DNA of 64,000 bases from Anaerobacterium chartisolvens (GCF_003337415.1 NZ_QPJT01000004.1:210023-274022), one strand, 5' to 3'. Positions 27,786 to 36,830 are shown, counted from the stretch's first letter. The notes: generated by a model not told the origin, from the sequence alone. Made by a program: numbers and translations.

Positions 27786-29654
27786 TTACAGCACCCTCCT
27801 TACAGTTTTCGGGCTATACGTATTGAACACCTGTTCAAAATTCGCAAGCGCACTGTCACTAATAAAACTGCTGTCGCGGAATACGGCATAGTACGGCTGA
27901 CGCTTTGCAATTTCTGTTATCAAATTAGTGTCGACCTTATCAAAATATGCTATTAGGTAGTTGCCGTCTACATTAAACATTTTTCCATCCTGTTTTATTT
28001 TTGCCGACAGCGGAATCCCAAAGTCGAGCATAACCTGAAACAGTAAATCTTCATCCGTTCGGTCATCTTTGATGTTGTCCATAAATCCGTCGATGGCAAA
28101 GTTCATCTGCGCGTACTCTTCCGGCTTATAGTACACGTCTTTCATATTACTGCTGTCGAGCTTGAGGACGCGAAAGCCTGTGTCTAAATTTTCAATGCCC
28201 TCTTTATCCCTGTTGTCTTCTTTAATTTTCTTTCCCGCTCGTCGTATGCGCTCCTTACCGATTTCGCAGATGGTGGCGTAACCTGCTTTAGCTGCTTCGC
28301 TGTCCTCTGAGCAAACTTCTGGCAACTGCACCATAATGAATTTGCGTTTATCACTGTCCTCAGCATTTAGCTGCATTACTGAATGCGCGGTAGTAGCTGA
28401 ACCTGAAAAGAAGTCAAGGATGATTTCGTCGTTTTTTGACGCCAATTCGACCATCCTCTTTATTAAACGTACAGGTTTTGAATAATCAAATATGGTTTTT
28501 GATCCCAAAAGGGAAGTAAGTGCCTGCGTTGCTTCTTGCGTATGGCCCACTTCGCTATTTATCCACCATGTCCAAATAGATTTTCCTTCTTTTTCACTTA
28601 GAAAAACTTTTTTTCGTGGCACACCATTCCCATCAGCTCCAAACCACATTCTGCCATCAGCGAGTAATTTTAGGAATACTCCCTCAACGTTTTTCCAACA
28701 TCTTCCTTCCGATGGATAATATTCTTTACCGTTAGGTGTTGTGATTTTGTACATTTGATTCGGGCGATAACCTTGAGCACCAAAATCCGTTGAACGCCAT
28801 GGCCCGCGAGGATCATCGTCTGGATTTTGGTAGCCATTTGAATCACTCTCTTCCAATGATAGATAATTCAATGCTTCGTTTATTAAAGCTGAGTTCTTTG
28901 AATACAATAAAATGTGTTCATGTCCATCACTCAATACTTTTCGTGCATCTGGAGATGTACGTTTTTGCCATAAAATATTTGAAATAAAATTTCCTGCGCC
29001 GAATATTTCATCACATATCTTCCGCAGATTATGCACTTCACTATCATCAATACTAATAAAAATCACGCCATCCTCAGTCAACAAATCTCGCGCCACACGC
29101 AAGCGTGGGTAGAGCATATTCAGCCAATCGGTATGAAAACGTCCGTTGCTGTCAAGATTCAGGGCTAGACGGTTGCCCTGCTCGTCATACTGCCCATCAC
29201 GGCGCAAAAACGAGCTGGATTCCTCTGAAAAGTCATCTTCGTAAACGAAGTCGTTACCCGTGTTATACGGCGGGTCAATGTATATCATTTTCACGCGGTT
29301 AAGGTACGTCTCGCGGAGCAGCTTCAGCACGTCGAGGTTGTCACCCTCTATGTAGAGATTCCCGGTTGTGTCAAAGTCCACACTCTCCTCTCGGCAGGGG
29401 CGTAAAGCCGCCGCAATAGGTGCATTGGCAAGCAGTACGCTTTTGCGCTTGTCCGGCCATGTGAACTGATATCGCTCCTCTTTGCCCGACACCACTCGGG
29501 TGTTGATTTCTTGTGCAAGTACATCAGCGTCAATGGCACGGACAACCACACCGTTCTCATCCACTGTTTCCGTTACGGCATTTGGAAACATTGCCGCAAG
29601 GGCAGCAAAGTTGTTGTCGGCAAGGTTTGGTGTTTGCATTTTCATTTTATCCAT
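27786..29654 (-). CDS. Type III DNA methyltransferase, Mod subunit
   Basis: Mod methylates adenine in the recognition sequence and directs Res. Motif IV DPPY is at residues 127-130 (MIYIDPPYNTGNDF) and motif I ILDFFSGSATTAH at about 411-423. This order (IV before I) is that of the beta class of N6-adenine methyltransferases, as in type III enzymes; the target-recognition part lies between. ATG 29654 overlaps the DUF4391 stop and follows GGAGG; the frame extends 7 codons further without a site. At 622 residues it is full length. Recognition sequence cannot be read from the protein. Confidence 0.93.
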   Translation of the reverse strand: MDKMKMQTPNLADNNFAALAAMFPNAVTETVDENGVVVRAIDADVLAQEINTRVVSGKEERYQFTWPDKRKSVLLANAPIAAALRPCREESVDFDTTGNLYIEGDNLDVLKLLRETYLNRVKMIYIDPPYNTGNDFVYEDDFSEESSSFLRRDGQYDEQGNRLALNLDSNGRFHTDWLNMLYPRLRVARDLLTEDGVIFISIDDSEVHNLRKICDEIFGAGNFISNILWQKRTSPDARKVLSDGHEHILLYSKNSALINEALNYLSLEESDSNGYQNPDDDPRGPWRSTDFGAQGYRPNQMYKITTPNGKEYYPSEGRCWKNVEGVFLKLLADGRMWFGADGNGVPRKKVFLSEKEGKSIWTWWINSEVGHTQEATQALTSLLGSKTIFDYSKPVRLIKRMVELASKNDEIILDFFSGSATTAHSVMQLNAEDSDKRKFIMVQLPEVCSEDSEAAKAGYATICEIGKERIRRAGKKIKEDNRDKEGIENLDTGFRVLKLDSSNMKDVYYKPEEYAQMNFAIDGFMDNIKDDRTDEDLLFQVMLDFGIPLSAKIKQDGKMFNVDGNYLIAYFDKVDTNLITEIAKRQPYYAVFRDSSFISDSALANFEQVFNTYSPKTVRRVL

Positions 29655-30264
29655 TGTTAAGTTCCTCCAGTTCAACTTTCAGTCGTTTAATTTCCTCGGC
29701 TAATTCCCACTTGCGGCGGGGCTGCCGTTCGTTCATCGCCTTATTATCCAAGGCGGAAATTTGCTTTATTAGTTTATCACGCCGTTCATTCACAGCGATA
29801 GTATCATCAAGTTTCTTACCACCCGTGAGGTCAATATCCATGATTTCGGCGATCATATTCTCCCATACCACGCCAAGGTCAAGCCCTCTCAGGTTTAGCT
29901 TCCATTCATCAAGCTGCTTGCCCTGTGACACAAGTACACGTTCAGCACGGCAGACAACAAATCGGATTGTATCCTCATATTGCAATGCGAATAGCATACA
30001 CTGGTCTATCAACTTTGATAGAAGGGCAATGTTCTTCTTGTCACAGTCCGCGGCCTTCAGTGTGACGAGAATGATATATATTGCCGAAACATCCTCACTT
30101 TCCGCTATACTCAACGTCTGTGGCGAGATCTCCGAGACAATTGTGAGGCGACTTATCTGATCGTCAAACAGCTTTCGGTGAGCCAGTGACGGCTTGAACT
30201 TATCAAATATCGTCTTTTTGGGAAGCATCTTATTTATTTCAGTTGATTTTGGCAGTCCAAACAT
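29647..30264 (-). CDS. DUF4391 family protein
   Basis: The 205-residue protein starts FGLPKSTEINKMLPKKTIFDKF, typical of DUF4391, and has a predicted alpha/beta core (AIYIILVTLKAADCDKKNIALLSKLIDQCMLFALQYEDTIRFVV) and a C-terminal coiled coil (ELAEEIKRLKVELEELN). The family is found next to type III mod genes and helicases; its role is unknown. It lies 9 bp after the helicase and overlaps mod, so it is surely co-translated with them. A part in complex assembly is inferred from the coiled coil and position. Confidence 0.8.
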   Translation of the reverse strand: MFGLPKSTEINKMLPKKTIFDKFKPSLAHRKLFDDQISRLTIVSEISPQTLSIAESEDVSAIYIILVTLKAADCDKKNIALLSKLIDQCMLFALQYEDTIRFVVCRAERVLVSQGKQLDEWKLNLRGLDLGVVWENMIAEIMDIDLTGGKKLDDTIAVNERRDKLIKQISALDNKAMNERQPRRKWELAEEIKRLKVELEELNNG

Positions 30265-30273
30265 TTAAATACC

Positions 30274-33200
30274 TCACTTCACTGTAACAAAGCAAACCAG
30301 TTCAAAGTCATCCAAGCCGTCAATCGTGTTTGCAGCAAGAGACATTTGCTTGCCCGAAAGGAAGCTGTTGATGGAGTCATCCTCATTCAGATCCACAATG
30401 GACTTCACAGTAAAATAAAGTAGTTCTGAATAGTGCCGCATATTCCTTCCGTCTTTCGTCTCGGTATTAAATTGCCTGCACAGCTCTTGATTTGGCACTG
30501 TTTTCCCTTTGCATAAACGTCGGAAAACATCCAACAGTTTTTTCGGCTGCAAATGGTCTATATGGACAACCGAACCGTCACGGACATACACCATATAAAA
30601 CGGGTGCAATTGGTTTTTGTTCTGTGAGTTTATATTTGCATTACGGTTCTTTAAAATAAATATCGTACCCTTTGGTGCATCATCATTACCTTTTACGACA
30701 GCGTGCAAACCAAACGGCACCTTATCCAGATTATCATGATTTTTGACATAATCGAGCAGGTCGAGCCTAAATTCATTCAGCCCCAAATCCATTATAGAAA
30801 CACCACTTTGCATTTCCTCAATATCCACAACCTCGTTTTGTAAACGTTCAAGCTGTGCCTTTCTGTACTCGAGGTCACCCTGTTCCTCTGTATCAATCGG
30901 GTTGTCGTCACCCGTAGCTGTCATAACCGTTGCTTTCATGCGGGTTTCTACGCGCCCTTTTAACTCAAGGTATTTGTCCAAGCCAATATTAGGCCAGAAG
31001 TTCACTAGCTGTATCTTCTGGTTGCGGCTTCCTATACGGTCAACGCGCCCGAACCTCTGGATAATGCGAACAGGGTTCCAATGTATGTCATAATTCACAC
31101 AGTAATCACAGTCCTGCAGGTTCTGCCCCTCAGAGATACAGTCCGTCGCTATGAGAATATTTATTTCAGCGGAATTGTTCGGCATAAGCAAAGCTTTGTC
31201 TTTAGAGAGGGGCGAGAACAATGTAAGTATCGTATTCATATCGGTATGCGGAAGCTTAACCGTCGTCCTGCCATCAGTCGTACCGGTTATCATCGCAATA
31301 TCAAGCCCGAACCGTTCTTTTACAAACGGTGCAATGTGCGCATAGAGGTATTCCGCGGTATCTGAGAATGCTGAGAAAATCAGTACTTTTTTATTTTCTT
31401 CATTGAACGGGTGTTGGACTTTCTCAGCTATCAGGTTAAGCATTGTCTGAAGCTTTGTATCATGATCGGGCGAGATGTCCTGAATCATCACCGACAACAG
31501 TTCGAGAATATCAGAATCCTCTGATAATTTCCCCCGCCAGGAAACATAGTCCATATCTAAAAGGTCGATGTCGAATTTCTTGCCTCTGTTCTCAAAGAAA
31601 TCGGCGTTACTATCATCACCATCAAGCTCTGTGTCAGTGATTTCCTGCGTGTTGATAATCTTACCGTTTCCTCTTTCGTAAGCATCAATATCGGTTATAG
31701 TACCGTCAATCAGCTTCCTCACACGTTCAAGCGTAATGCGGAAGGAATATACAGAACTCTCAAGTCGCTTTAAAAGATTAATGCACATTAAACGGCGGAT
31801 ACCGATTTCACGCCCGGCACGGTCGATGTTCACGCTTGGGTCTATATATTTTGATCGCCTGCTGTCCAGTAGAAAATCGGTAGGTATATAAATAGCTAGA
31901 TTGAGTTTCATTAACAGGTCATAAATCTCATCATAGTCAATTGCTGTGGGCAAATCGGTCAATTTAGGACGTAAGGCGAGTGGCTTCATCCTTTCAGGGA
32001 ATTTGCCTATCTCTTCTGTATTGTAATACTTCTGTATATGCTTGCGCGAGCGGGCAATTGTAACATTGTCCAGCATCGTAAAGAAGTCGAAATCCAAAGA
32101 ACGCAGGAGATTCTCAGTCGTGCGTTCCTCCACATCAAGTTTACTCCATTTGTTAAAAGCGGTCTGGGCATTTCGGAATATAGAATCAATTGGTTTTGAA
32201 GTTCCAAGCTTGTCCAGCTTATCATTTATCAGCGCGGGATCGCCTTCATAGGCCAGTTCAAGCTGATGCCTCAGATCGGAAAAGCTATTGTTGACCGGTG
32301 TTGCCGAAAGCATAAGCACCTTGGTCTTAATGCCCTGACAGATAACCTTGTTCAGCAATGTAAGGTAACGGTTCTCTCGCTTATTATCACTGCGTCCCGA
32401 ATATTCACCGCCGTTGCGGAAGTTGTGACTTTCATCTATTACCACAAGGTCATAATTGCTCCAATTGAGCTTTGAGAGGTCTACCCTCCCAGAAAAGCCG
32501 TGTTCTCGGGATAAATCGGTATGGTAAAGCACGTCATATCTCAAGCGGTCAGTAGCTATGGGATTGTTGAGATAATTTTCCTTGAACGTTAGCCAGTTAT
32601 CACCGAGTTTTTTAGGGCAAAGCACCAGTACGTTGCGGTTGCGGAGTTCGTAGTATTTTATAACGGCAAGGGCGGTGAATGTCTTACCCAAGCCAACACT
32701 ATCGGCAAGGATACACCCATTGAACTTTTCAAGTTTATTGATAATTGCAAGAGTGGCGTCCTTTTGAAAATTGTATAGCTTGCTCCAGATTTTTGTTTCC
32801 TTAAACCCCGTCGCCTCGTTCGGCAGTACGTCCTCACTGATATCGGTGAGAAACTCGTTAAATATGTTATAGATAGCGACAAAGTAAACAAATTCAGGAG
32901 AATTCTCATTATAAGCTGCGGTTATGCCGTCGATGACCTGATCAGTCACATCCCGTAAGAGATTCTTATCATTCCAAATCTGCTCAAAAATTTTGACATA
33001 TTCTCCTGCTAGCGGAGCGTCAATTCGGTTGACAAGGTTCATTATATTGTTGCCGCGTTCACACCCCAAGTCCGAGGTCGTAAATGAGTTCAACGGGGCA
33101 TATGCAATTGTTTCGCTTGGCTTGACAACACTTAAAAAGCTTCCCATTGTTCCGCCTGTCACATTGGAACGGAAGCGCACTTTCTTTTTAATCCATTCAG

Positions 33201-33513
33201 CGCACTCGCGGGCAATAGCCTTTTGAGTCAATTCATTACGAAGCTTAACTTCAAATTCTGTTCCATAAAGGGAACGCTCACGGTTAAACTGGGGGATATA
33301 GAACTCACGCTTCTCCTTTGGTGCTTTTTCTTGAAGAAATGTCGGTGAGGTAAATACAAAGCGCAGCTCATTTACCCCATTAAGCTGTTTCTTAAGTGCT
33401 TCATAAGCATATATTGAAAAACAGGCAGCAGCTATTGAAAGCTTATCACCTTTTGATACCGTCGCTGCCAGATCGTCTTTGACGGTTTTATTCACATTGT
33501 CAAGGATTTGCAT
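30274..33513 (-). CDS. SNF2-type helicase with N-terminal PLD-like domain
   Basis: This is a 1079-residue SF2 ATPase. The first 120 residues (KLSIAAACFSIYAYEALKKQL, LRFVFTSPTF) resemble the phospholipase D-like fold found at the start of such helicases, but no HxK catalytic pair is visible. Then come Walker A ADSVGLGKTFT (270-280), Walker B DLVVIDESH (about 356-363), SATPVNNS (motif III), and the C-terminal lobe with DCISEGQNLQ and IQRFGRVDRIGS (motif VI). It opens the DUF4391-Mod-Res set. A DNA-translocating defence function is probable; it is not part of a minimal type III system. Confidence 0.88.
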   Translation of the reverse strand: MQILDNVNKTVKDDLAATVSKGDKLSIAAACFSIYAYEALKKQLNGVNELRFVFTSPTFLQEKAPKEKREFYIPQFNRERSLYGTEFEVKLRNELTQKAIARECAEWIKKKVRFRSNVTGGTMGSFLSVVKPSETIAYAPLNSFTTSDLGCERGNNIMNLVNRIDAPLAGEYVKIFEQIWNDKNLLRDVTDQVIDGITAAYNENSPEFVYFVAIYNIFNEFLTDISEDVLPNEATGFKETKIWSKLYNFQKDATLAIINKLEKFNGCILADSVGLGKTFTALAVIKYYELRNRNVLVLCPKKLGDNWLTFKENYLNNPIATDRLRYDVLYHTDLSREHGFSGRVDLSKLNWSNYDLVVIDESHNFRNGGEYSGRSDNKRENRYLTLLNKVICQGIKTKVLMLSATPVNNSFSDLRHQLELAYEGDPALINDKLDKLGTSKPIDSIFRNAQTAFNKWSKLDVEERTTENLLRSLDFDFFTMLDNVTIARSRKHIQKYYNTEEIGKFPERMKPLALRPKLTDLPTAIDYDEIYDLLMKLNLAIYIPTDFLLDSRRSKYIDPSVNIDRAGREIGIRRLMCINLLKRLESSVYSFRITLERVRKLIDGTITDIDAYERGNGKIINTQEITDTELDGDDSNADFFENRGKKFDIDLLDMDYVSWRGKLSEDSDILELLSVMIQDISPDHDTKLQTMLNLIAEKVQHPFNEENKKVLIFSAFSDTAEYLYAHIAPFVKERFGLDIAMITGTTDGRTTVKLPHTDMNTILTLFSPLSKDKALLMPNNSAEINILIATDCISEGQNLQDCDYCVNYDIHWNPVRIIQRFGRVDRIGSRNQKIQLVNFWPNIGLDKYLELKGRVETRMKATVMTATGDDNPIDTEEQGDLEYRKAQLERLQNEVVDIEEMQSGVSIMDLGLNEFRLDLLDYVKNHDNLDKVPFGLHAVVKGNDDAPKGTIFILKNRNANINSQNKNQLHPFYMVYVRDGSVVHIDHLQPKKLLDVFRRLCKGKTVPNQELCRQFNTETKDGRNMRHYSELLYFTVKSIVDLNEDDSINSFLSGKQMSLAANTIDGLDDFELVCFVTVK

Positions 33514-33549
33514 ATATCTCCCCCCTTGTTTACAACATTTTACATTTAT

Positions 33550-33741
33550 TCACTCAATCTCTGCACTTTTACCGCTATTTACCCATGCGTCTACTTCAGA
33601 TATCTTAAACTTGTATTGTTTACCTACCTTTCTGTAAGGAATAGCTCCTTTTTTGATCCAGTTACGGACTGTATCCTTGCTAACACCGAGATGCTCAGCG
33701 ATTTCCTCAAGGTTTGACCATTTTTCTGGTTCACTTATCAT
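33550..33741 (-). CDS. Excisionase-family HTH DNA-binding protein
   Basis: This 63-residue MerR/AlpA-like protein has WSNLEEIAEHLGVSKDTVRNWIKKGAIPYRKVGKQYKFKISEVDAW-type organisation, the helix_turn_helix family 17 signature. Such small proteins often head type III and type I restriction operons and probably regulate them. The ribosome site AAGGAGG precedes ATG by 8 bp. It is 36 bp upstream of the helicase on the same strand. A role as recombination directionality factor is possible but no integrase is near. Confidence 0.85.
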   Translation of the reverse strand: MISEPEKWSNLEEIAEHLGVSKDTVRNWIKKGAIPYRKVGKQYKFKISEVDAWVNSGKSAEIE

Positions 33742-33812
33742 TATTGCTCCTCCTTATGGGTTCCACTCGCATACTACTTATTTTCAGCATTTTTGAATTT
33801 AACTGCTGTTCA

Positions 33813-34153
33813 TTAAATGAATTCTTCACTATCGATTTCTGAAAGCAAGTTGGCATGTTTTCCCGGATTTTTGCGAGTGTCACTTACCGAAAGCCAGTAA
33901 TCATCACCAACTTTTGCAAACGTAGAAAATTCATAAATCTCAAACTTTCCTTCTGGATCATTAACATGCTTGCACTGATTGGTTTCTATCTCCTCTATTC
34001 GTTTAAATTCTTCAATAATCTATTGTAAGTACCTGTAAGTAAGGAGTAAACATCACTCAATTTTGATGAAAGCCTCTGCTGAATTAAACTAATGTCAGAA
34101 GCTCTGGCATCGGCTATTTTATTGTTTAAAGCAATAGCAGTTCCTACTAATTC
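33813..34153 (-). pseudogene. Degraded gene at the head of the island operon
   Basis: Two overlapping frames without start codons look like pieces of one protein: 33995-34153 (ELVGTAIALNNKIADARASD...LLKNLNE) and 33813-34019 (IIEEFKRIEEIETN...SEIDSEEFI). Both read as natural protein, with a helical first part and a mixed second part. No initiation codon or ribosome site precedes either. I do not recognise the family. They lie directly after a strong promoter and before the HTH gene. Confidence 0.5.
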
Positions 34154-34163
34154 ATATTAAATC

Positions 34164-34192
34164 ATTTTAACACATTTCTTTCTTAATGTCAA
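34164..34192 (-). promoter_or_regulatory. Strong promoter for the restriction island operon
   Basis: On the minus strand TTGACA (34192-34187) and TAAAAT (34169-34164) are 17 bp apart. No other gene start lies before the HTH gene at 33741, so this promoter should drive the degraded gene and the HTH-helicase-DUF4391-mod-res genes. Confidence 0.75.
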
Positions 34193-34256
34193 ACTATGGA
34201 AAAGAATGTTGAAAAAAGAGGACGATCACTAAACTGCTGTTGATTAAGGAAGGAAC

Positions 34257-34341
34257 AAAATATACCCCACGGGTATTGACACCTGACAAGCGTGAGATAA
34301 TGCTGAATATTTTATGAAATTTTGCCCTATATTTGCAAGCT
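34257..34341 (+). repeat. 85-bp direct repeat, right copy
   Basis: This is the second copy of 24391-24475. Here it is only the last 20 codons of the coiled-coil gene plus 24 bp, with no upstream part of that gene. Both copies share orientation. Confidence 0.95.
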
Positions 34342-34376
34342 TATATACTACTCTCTTACTATAGAGCTTTCTTTAC

Positions 34377-34508
34377 TTATAATTTCCAGAAGCCTTTGAG
34401 AAGAACCTTGGGGGGAATATTAGTCCCTGCTTCCCATGCTTAAATAGTTTTTCTTGACACACCCATGAGGTTTGCAAATGAGGTCTGCGTTGATTGCAAA
34501 TCAAGCAT
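34377..34508 (-). pseudogene. HTH (XRE/HigA-like) antitoxin remnant with a nonsense codon
   Basis: The frame from ATG 34508 reads TQTSFANLMGVSRKTI, then TAA, then continues in frame AWEAGTNIPPKVLLKGFWKL. Intact XRE antitoxins have ...FAxLLGVSxxTVxxWEAGxRxP, so a single stop codon interrupts the recognition helix boundary. It is a broken gene. Confidence 0.7.
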
Positions 34509-34539
34509 TTTAAGGGTGGTAACTCAATTCTCAAACTTT

Positions 34540-34813
34540 TTAACTTACCCAATTTTCAATTCTTAATCCTTCTATTCTTTCAAAATGCTTTGTATTATTG
34601 GTTACAATAACGCAACCATTTTTTATTGCAGTACAAGCAATTAAAATATCAAAGTCATCCAATATTTTGCCTTCAATCTTTAATTTGGCTTTAATTATTG
34701 CAAATTGCTCCAAGCAATCTCTATCAAGATTTAAAATCTGAGATTTTTTTATCAATGCCGTGTATGCCTTTAAACCAGTAAATGCACATATTCGTATCAA
34801 GAAGATATTTCAT
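34540..34813 (-). pseudogene. Broken VapC (PIN domain) toxin
   Basis: ATG 34813 overlaps the antitoxin stop (ATGA) and gives MKYLLDTNMCIYWFKG, the normal VapC start with the first catalytic aspartate. A different frame then gives DRDCLEQFAIIKAKLKIEGKILDDFDILIACTAI...VIVTNNTKHFERIEGLRIENW, the C-terminal PIN half. The middle 35-40 residues expected in VapC are missing. An internal deletion with frameshift therefore inactivates the toxin. Confidence 0.8.
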
Positions 34814-35049
34814 AACCCTATTTCTCCCTCTCTCGAAGCTCTGGAAGAATATATATCATCAATAGTATCATCCGCACTTTTATTATCATCCCATGTGCCA
34901 AACGTTTCCATCAATCTCTTTTTTCTATCGGACTTTCCCTGATAATCTTCCAAAAACACAACAAGTACTTTGGACTTTCCTTTGATCGGTACTTGTTCAT
35001 TTAATATAACTTTCCCTTCGTCATATATTCCTTCAACAGCCTGTTTCAT
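34810..35049 (-). CDS. Antitoxin (AF2212/DUF2281-like), orphaned
   Basis: The 79-residue protein begins MKQAVEGIYDEGKVILNEQVPIKGKSKVLVVFLEDY in outline (key parts GIYDEGKVIL and KSKVLVVFL), the beta-rich N-terminus of AF2212-type antitoxins. A charged tail that would cover a VapC toxin follows. Its partner downstream is broken, so it is now orphaned but may still regulate or protect against related toxins. Confidence 0.75.
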   Translation of the reverse strand: MKQAVEGIYDEGKVILNEQVPIKGKSKVLVVFLEDYQGKSDRKKRLMETFGTWDDNKSADDTIDDIYSSRASREGEIGL

Positions 35050-35203
35050 ATAGCTGCACCTTCTTTCATTACAACCCTATTATAATTATAGCATATTAAT
35101 AAACTGCTTACACTAAAAGAATAGTGGAGTTTATATCAATCCCCTGAAAAAATTTGCTTTATCTCTTCTCTTTTCAATATATTCATAAACTAGAATTCGG
35201 TTT

Positions 35204-36013
35204 TTATACTTTCCAGTAAATCAATGCCGTACTGGAACAAACCACACCCTTGATCACTTTATCCCCCTGCTTCTCTAAGAGAAAGGCCTTCATTTCATCC
35301 TCCCGCACCCCGGCTTCAAGCGCCCATCCATGATGACCCATCGCCTCCTCGGCAGTCAGCTCTATATCCTGTTTCATATTAAGGTACGTAATTTCGGGAC
35401 TGTATCCCGACATCCATAATAAATTAAACATGGCGCACACCTTGTCTCTGTCGTTATGGGGATCATATTTCCTTTCAATTCCAAAATGCTCCGACAAAGC
35501 GTCTGCAATACTGTCCTTTCTTTGAATTGTACGGCTTATAAAGCAGTGGCCCCTTGACACCTCCGACATTTTTTCCAGCGCTCTCCTGCTGTCTATTCCC
35601 GGACACATGGACGCAAAAACAAGATCAAAGCTTTTTTCCCAGCCAAGCTCTTTAAAATCCGCTGTCCCCCAGTCCAGCTTGATATAACGGGTATTTTTCA
35701 CATTCTCCCTGCTGCTGTTCTCAGCGGCATACTCCAGCATTTTGGAAGAAACATCAATACCCGTTACTTCTCCCGCCACCTTTGCAAACTCAACGGTATA
35801 CCTGCCTGTACCGCAGCCGATATCCAGAACTGAATCCCCGGCTTTTAAAAGCTTGTTTGCCTTCAATACCGATATAAGAGCCTCCACCTGACCGCCTCCG
35901 CCTTTTTGCACATTGCTGTTAAACTGCTCCGCCCTTCCGTCCCAAAATGCCTCCGCGCTAACCCCTCTCTGATTTTTTCCCTTCAATAGCTCCTCAAAAA
36001 ATGTACTTTCCAT
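35204..36013 (-). CDS. Class I SAM-dependent methyltransferase
   Basis: The 269-residue protein has SAM-binding motif I VLDIGCGTGRYTVEFA at about residues 62-77, an acidic residue at the end of strand 2 (VTGIDVSS) and DLVFASMCPGI as motif IV region. The substrate is unknown; small molecules are more likely than DNA, since no DPPY/NPPY is present. It is 93 bp downstream of a PadR-type regulator on the same strand. A remnant of its last 13 codons lies at 24557. Confidence 0.85.
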   Translation of the reverse strand: MESTFFEELLKGKNQRGVSAEAFWDGRAEQFNSNVQKGGGGQVEALISVLKANKLLKAGDSVLDIGCGTGRYTVEFAKVAGEVTGIDVSSKMLEYAAENSSRENVKNTRYIKLDWGTADFKELGWEKSFDLVFASMCPGIDSRRALEKMSEVSRGHCFISRTIQRKDSIADALSEHFGIERKYDPHNDRDKVCAMFNLLWMSGYSPEITYLNMKQDIELTAEEAMGHHGWALEAGVREDEMKAFLLEKQGDKVIKGVVCSSTALIYWKV

Positions 36014-36106
36014 TTTATCTCCTCCATTGCGATATAGATATTCATTATCATTTAGCTTCTATAAATTAACCTCTGAGCGGCAACCCATATCAGAGGCTAA
36101 ATCCCG

Positions 36107-36460
36107 TTAAGTTTTCTTATCCTTTTTTAGATTTTTATAGGTCGTGAGAAAATACTGCAAATTGCCCAGCCTGTGCCGGATGTCTTCCTCCCATTTATCT
36201 AGCTCCTCCCACCCCAAAGGCGTAATGTTATATATTTTTTTGGCAGGCCCAGGCTCTGAAGTATTCCATACCGATTCCACAGCCTTGTCGCTTTCAAGCT
36301 CCTGTAAGCACCTGTATACTGCTCCTGTATCGGTGTTAAAATTCGGCAGCGTTTCACAAAGCGTTGAGTGAATAGCGCCACCGTGCATCTCCTTCTGTGC
36401 CAGAACCAAAAGTATAAACGCCGTCAAATGCCTGTAATTGCGGCCCTTCACAACTGACAT
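36107..36460 (-). CDS. PadR family transcriptional regulator
   Basis: This is a 117-residue winged-helix repressor: AFILLVLAQKEMHGGAIHSTLCETLPNFNTDTGAVYRCLQELESDKAVESVW (PadR core with the GxVYRxLxxLExxG-like stretch), the wing KKIYNITPLGWEEL and a C-terminal dimer helix. ATG 36460 follows AAGGAGG; the frame extends 7 codons upstream without a site. It is first gene of an operon with the methyltransferase and likely autoregulates through the inverted repeat in its promoter. The ligand is unknown. Confidence 0.88.
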   Translation of the reverse strand: MSVVKGRNYRHLTAFILLVLAQKEMHGGAIHSTLCETLPNFNTDTGAVYRCLQELESDKAVESVWNTSEPGPAKKIYNITPLGWEELDKWEEDIRHRLGNLQYFLTTYKNLKKDKKT

Positions 36461-36502
36461 AAGTAGCCTCCTTACTGTCAAATACTTTTTAATACAAAAT
36501 CC

Positions 36503-36531
36503 AGTTTACTGCAATTGACAGTATGTGTCAA
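36503..36531 (-). promoter_or_regulatory. padR promoter with inverted repeat
   Basis: On the minus strand TTGACA (36531-36526) and TAAACT (36508-36503) are 17 bp apart. The spacer region holds ACTG/CAGT arms around CAATTG (36508-36522), a plausible PadR site. The remaining sequence to the MFS gene at 36831 shows no gene. A TATAAT-like box lies near 36605, without a clear -35. Confidence 0.6.
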
Positions 36532-36830
36532 GAAAAGCTTGCCCGCAGTCTATTGACTCATTATCAGCACTGTACAATATCAAAAACTCTATAGTGTTAT
36601 TTACAGTATAATGTATACTCCATCTTGATGTCAAGAGCCATATGAATTGTTTTTGTACAAGGAAGACATTATCCTGAGGCAGGCCGCAGACATTTCTTGA
36701 GAAATTTGCCACCTGTGTTCAAAAGGGCTCATGCTTTCCTTCACTCCATCCGTTTTGATTATAAATAACATTTGTGGTATCCTATTACGGTATCAAAATA
36801 CCTATAATGATAACATCGGAGGGTTTCCAT

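Noticed and set aside
24476..34256. Integrative element with recombinase
   Set aside because: No tyrosine or serine integrase, transposase or relaxase is encoded between the direct repeats, so mobility by its own enzyme is not supported.
34540..34800. Intact PIN-domain toxin
   Set aside because: The 86-codon frame lacks the true N-terminus; the start and the middle of VapC are in another frame or missing.
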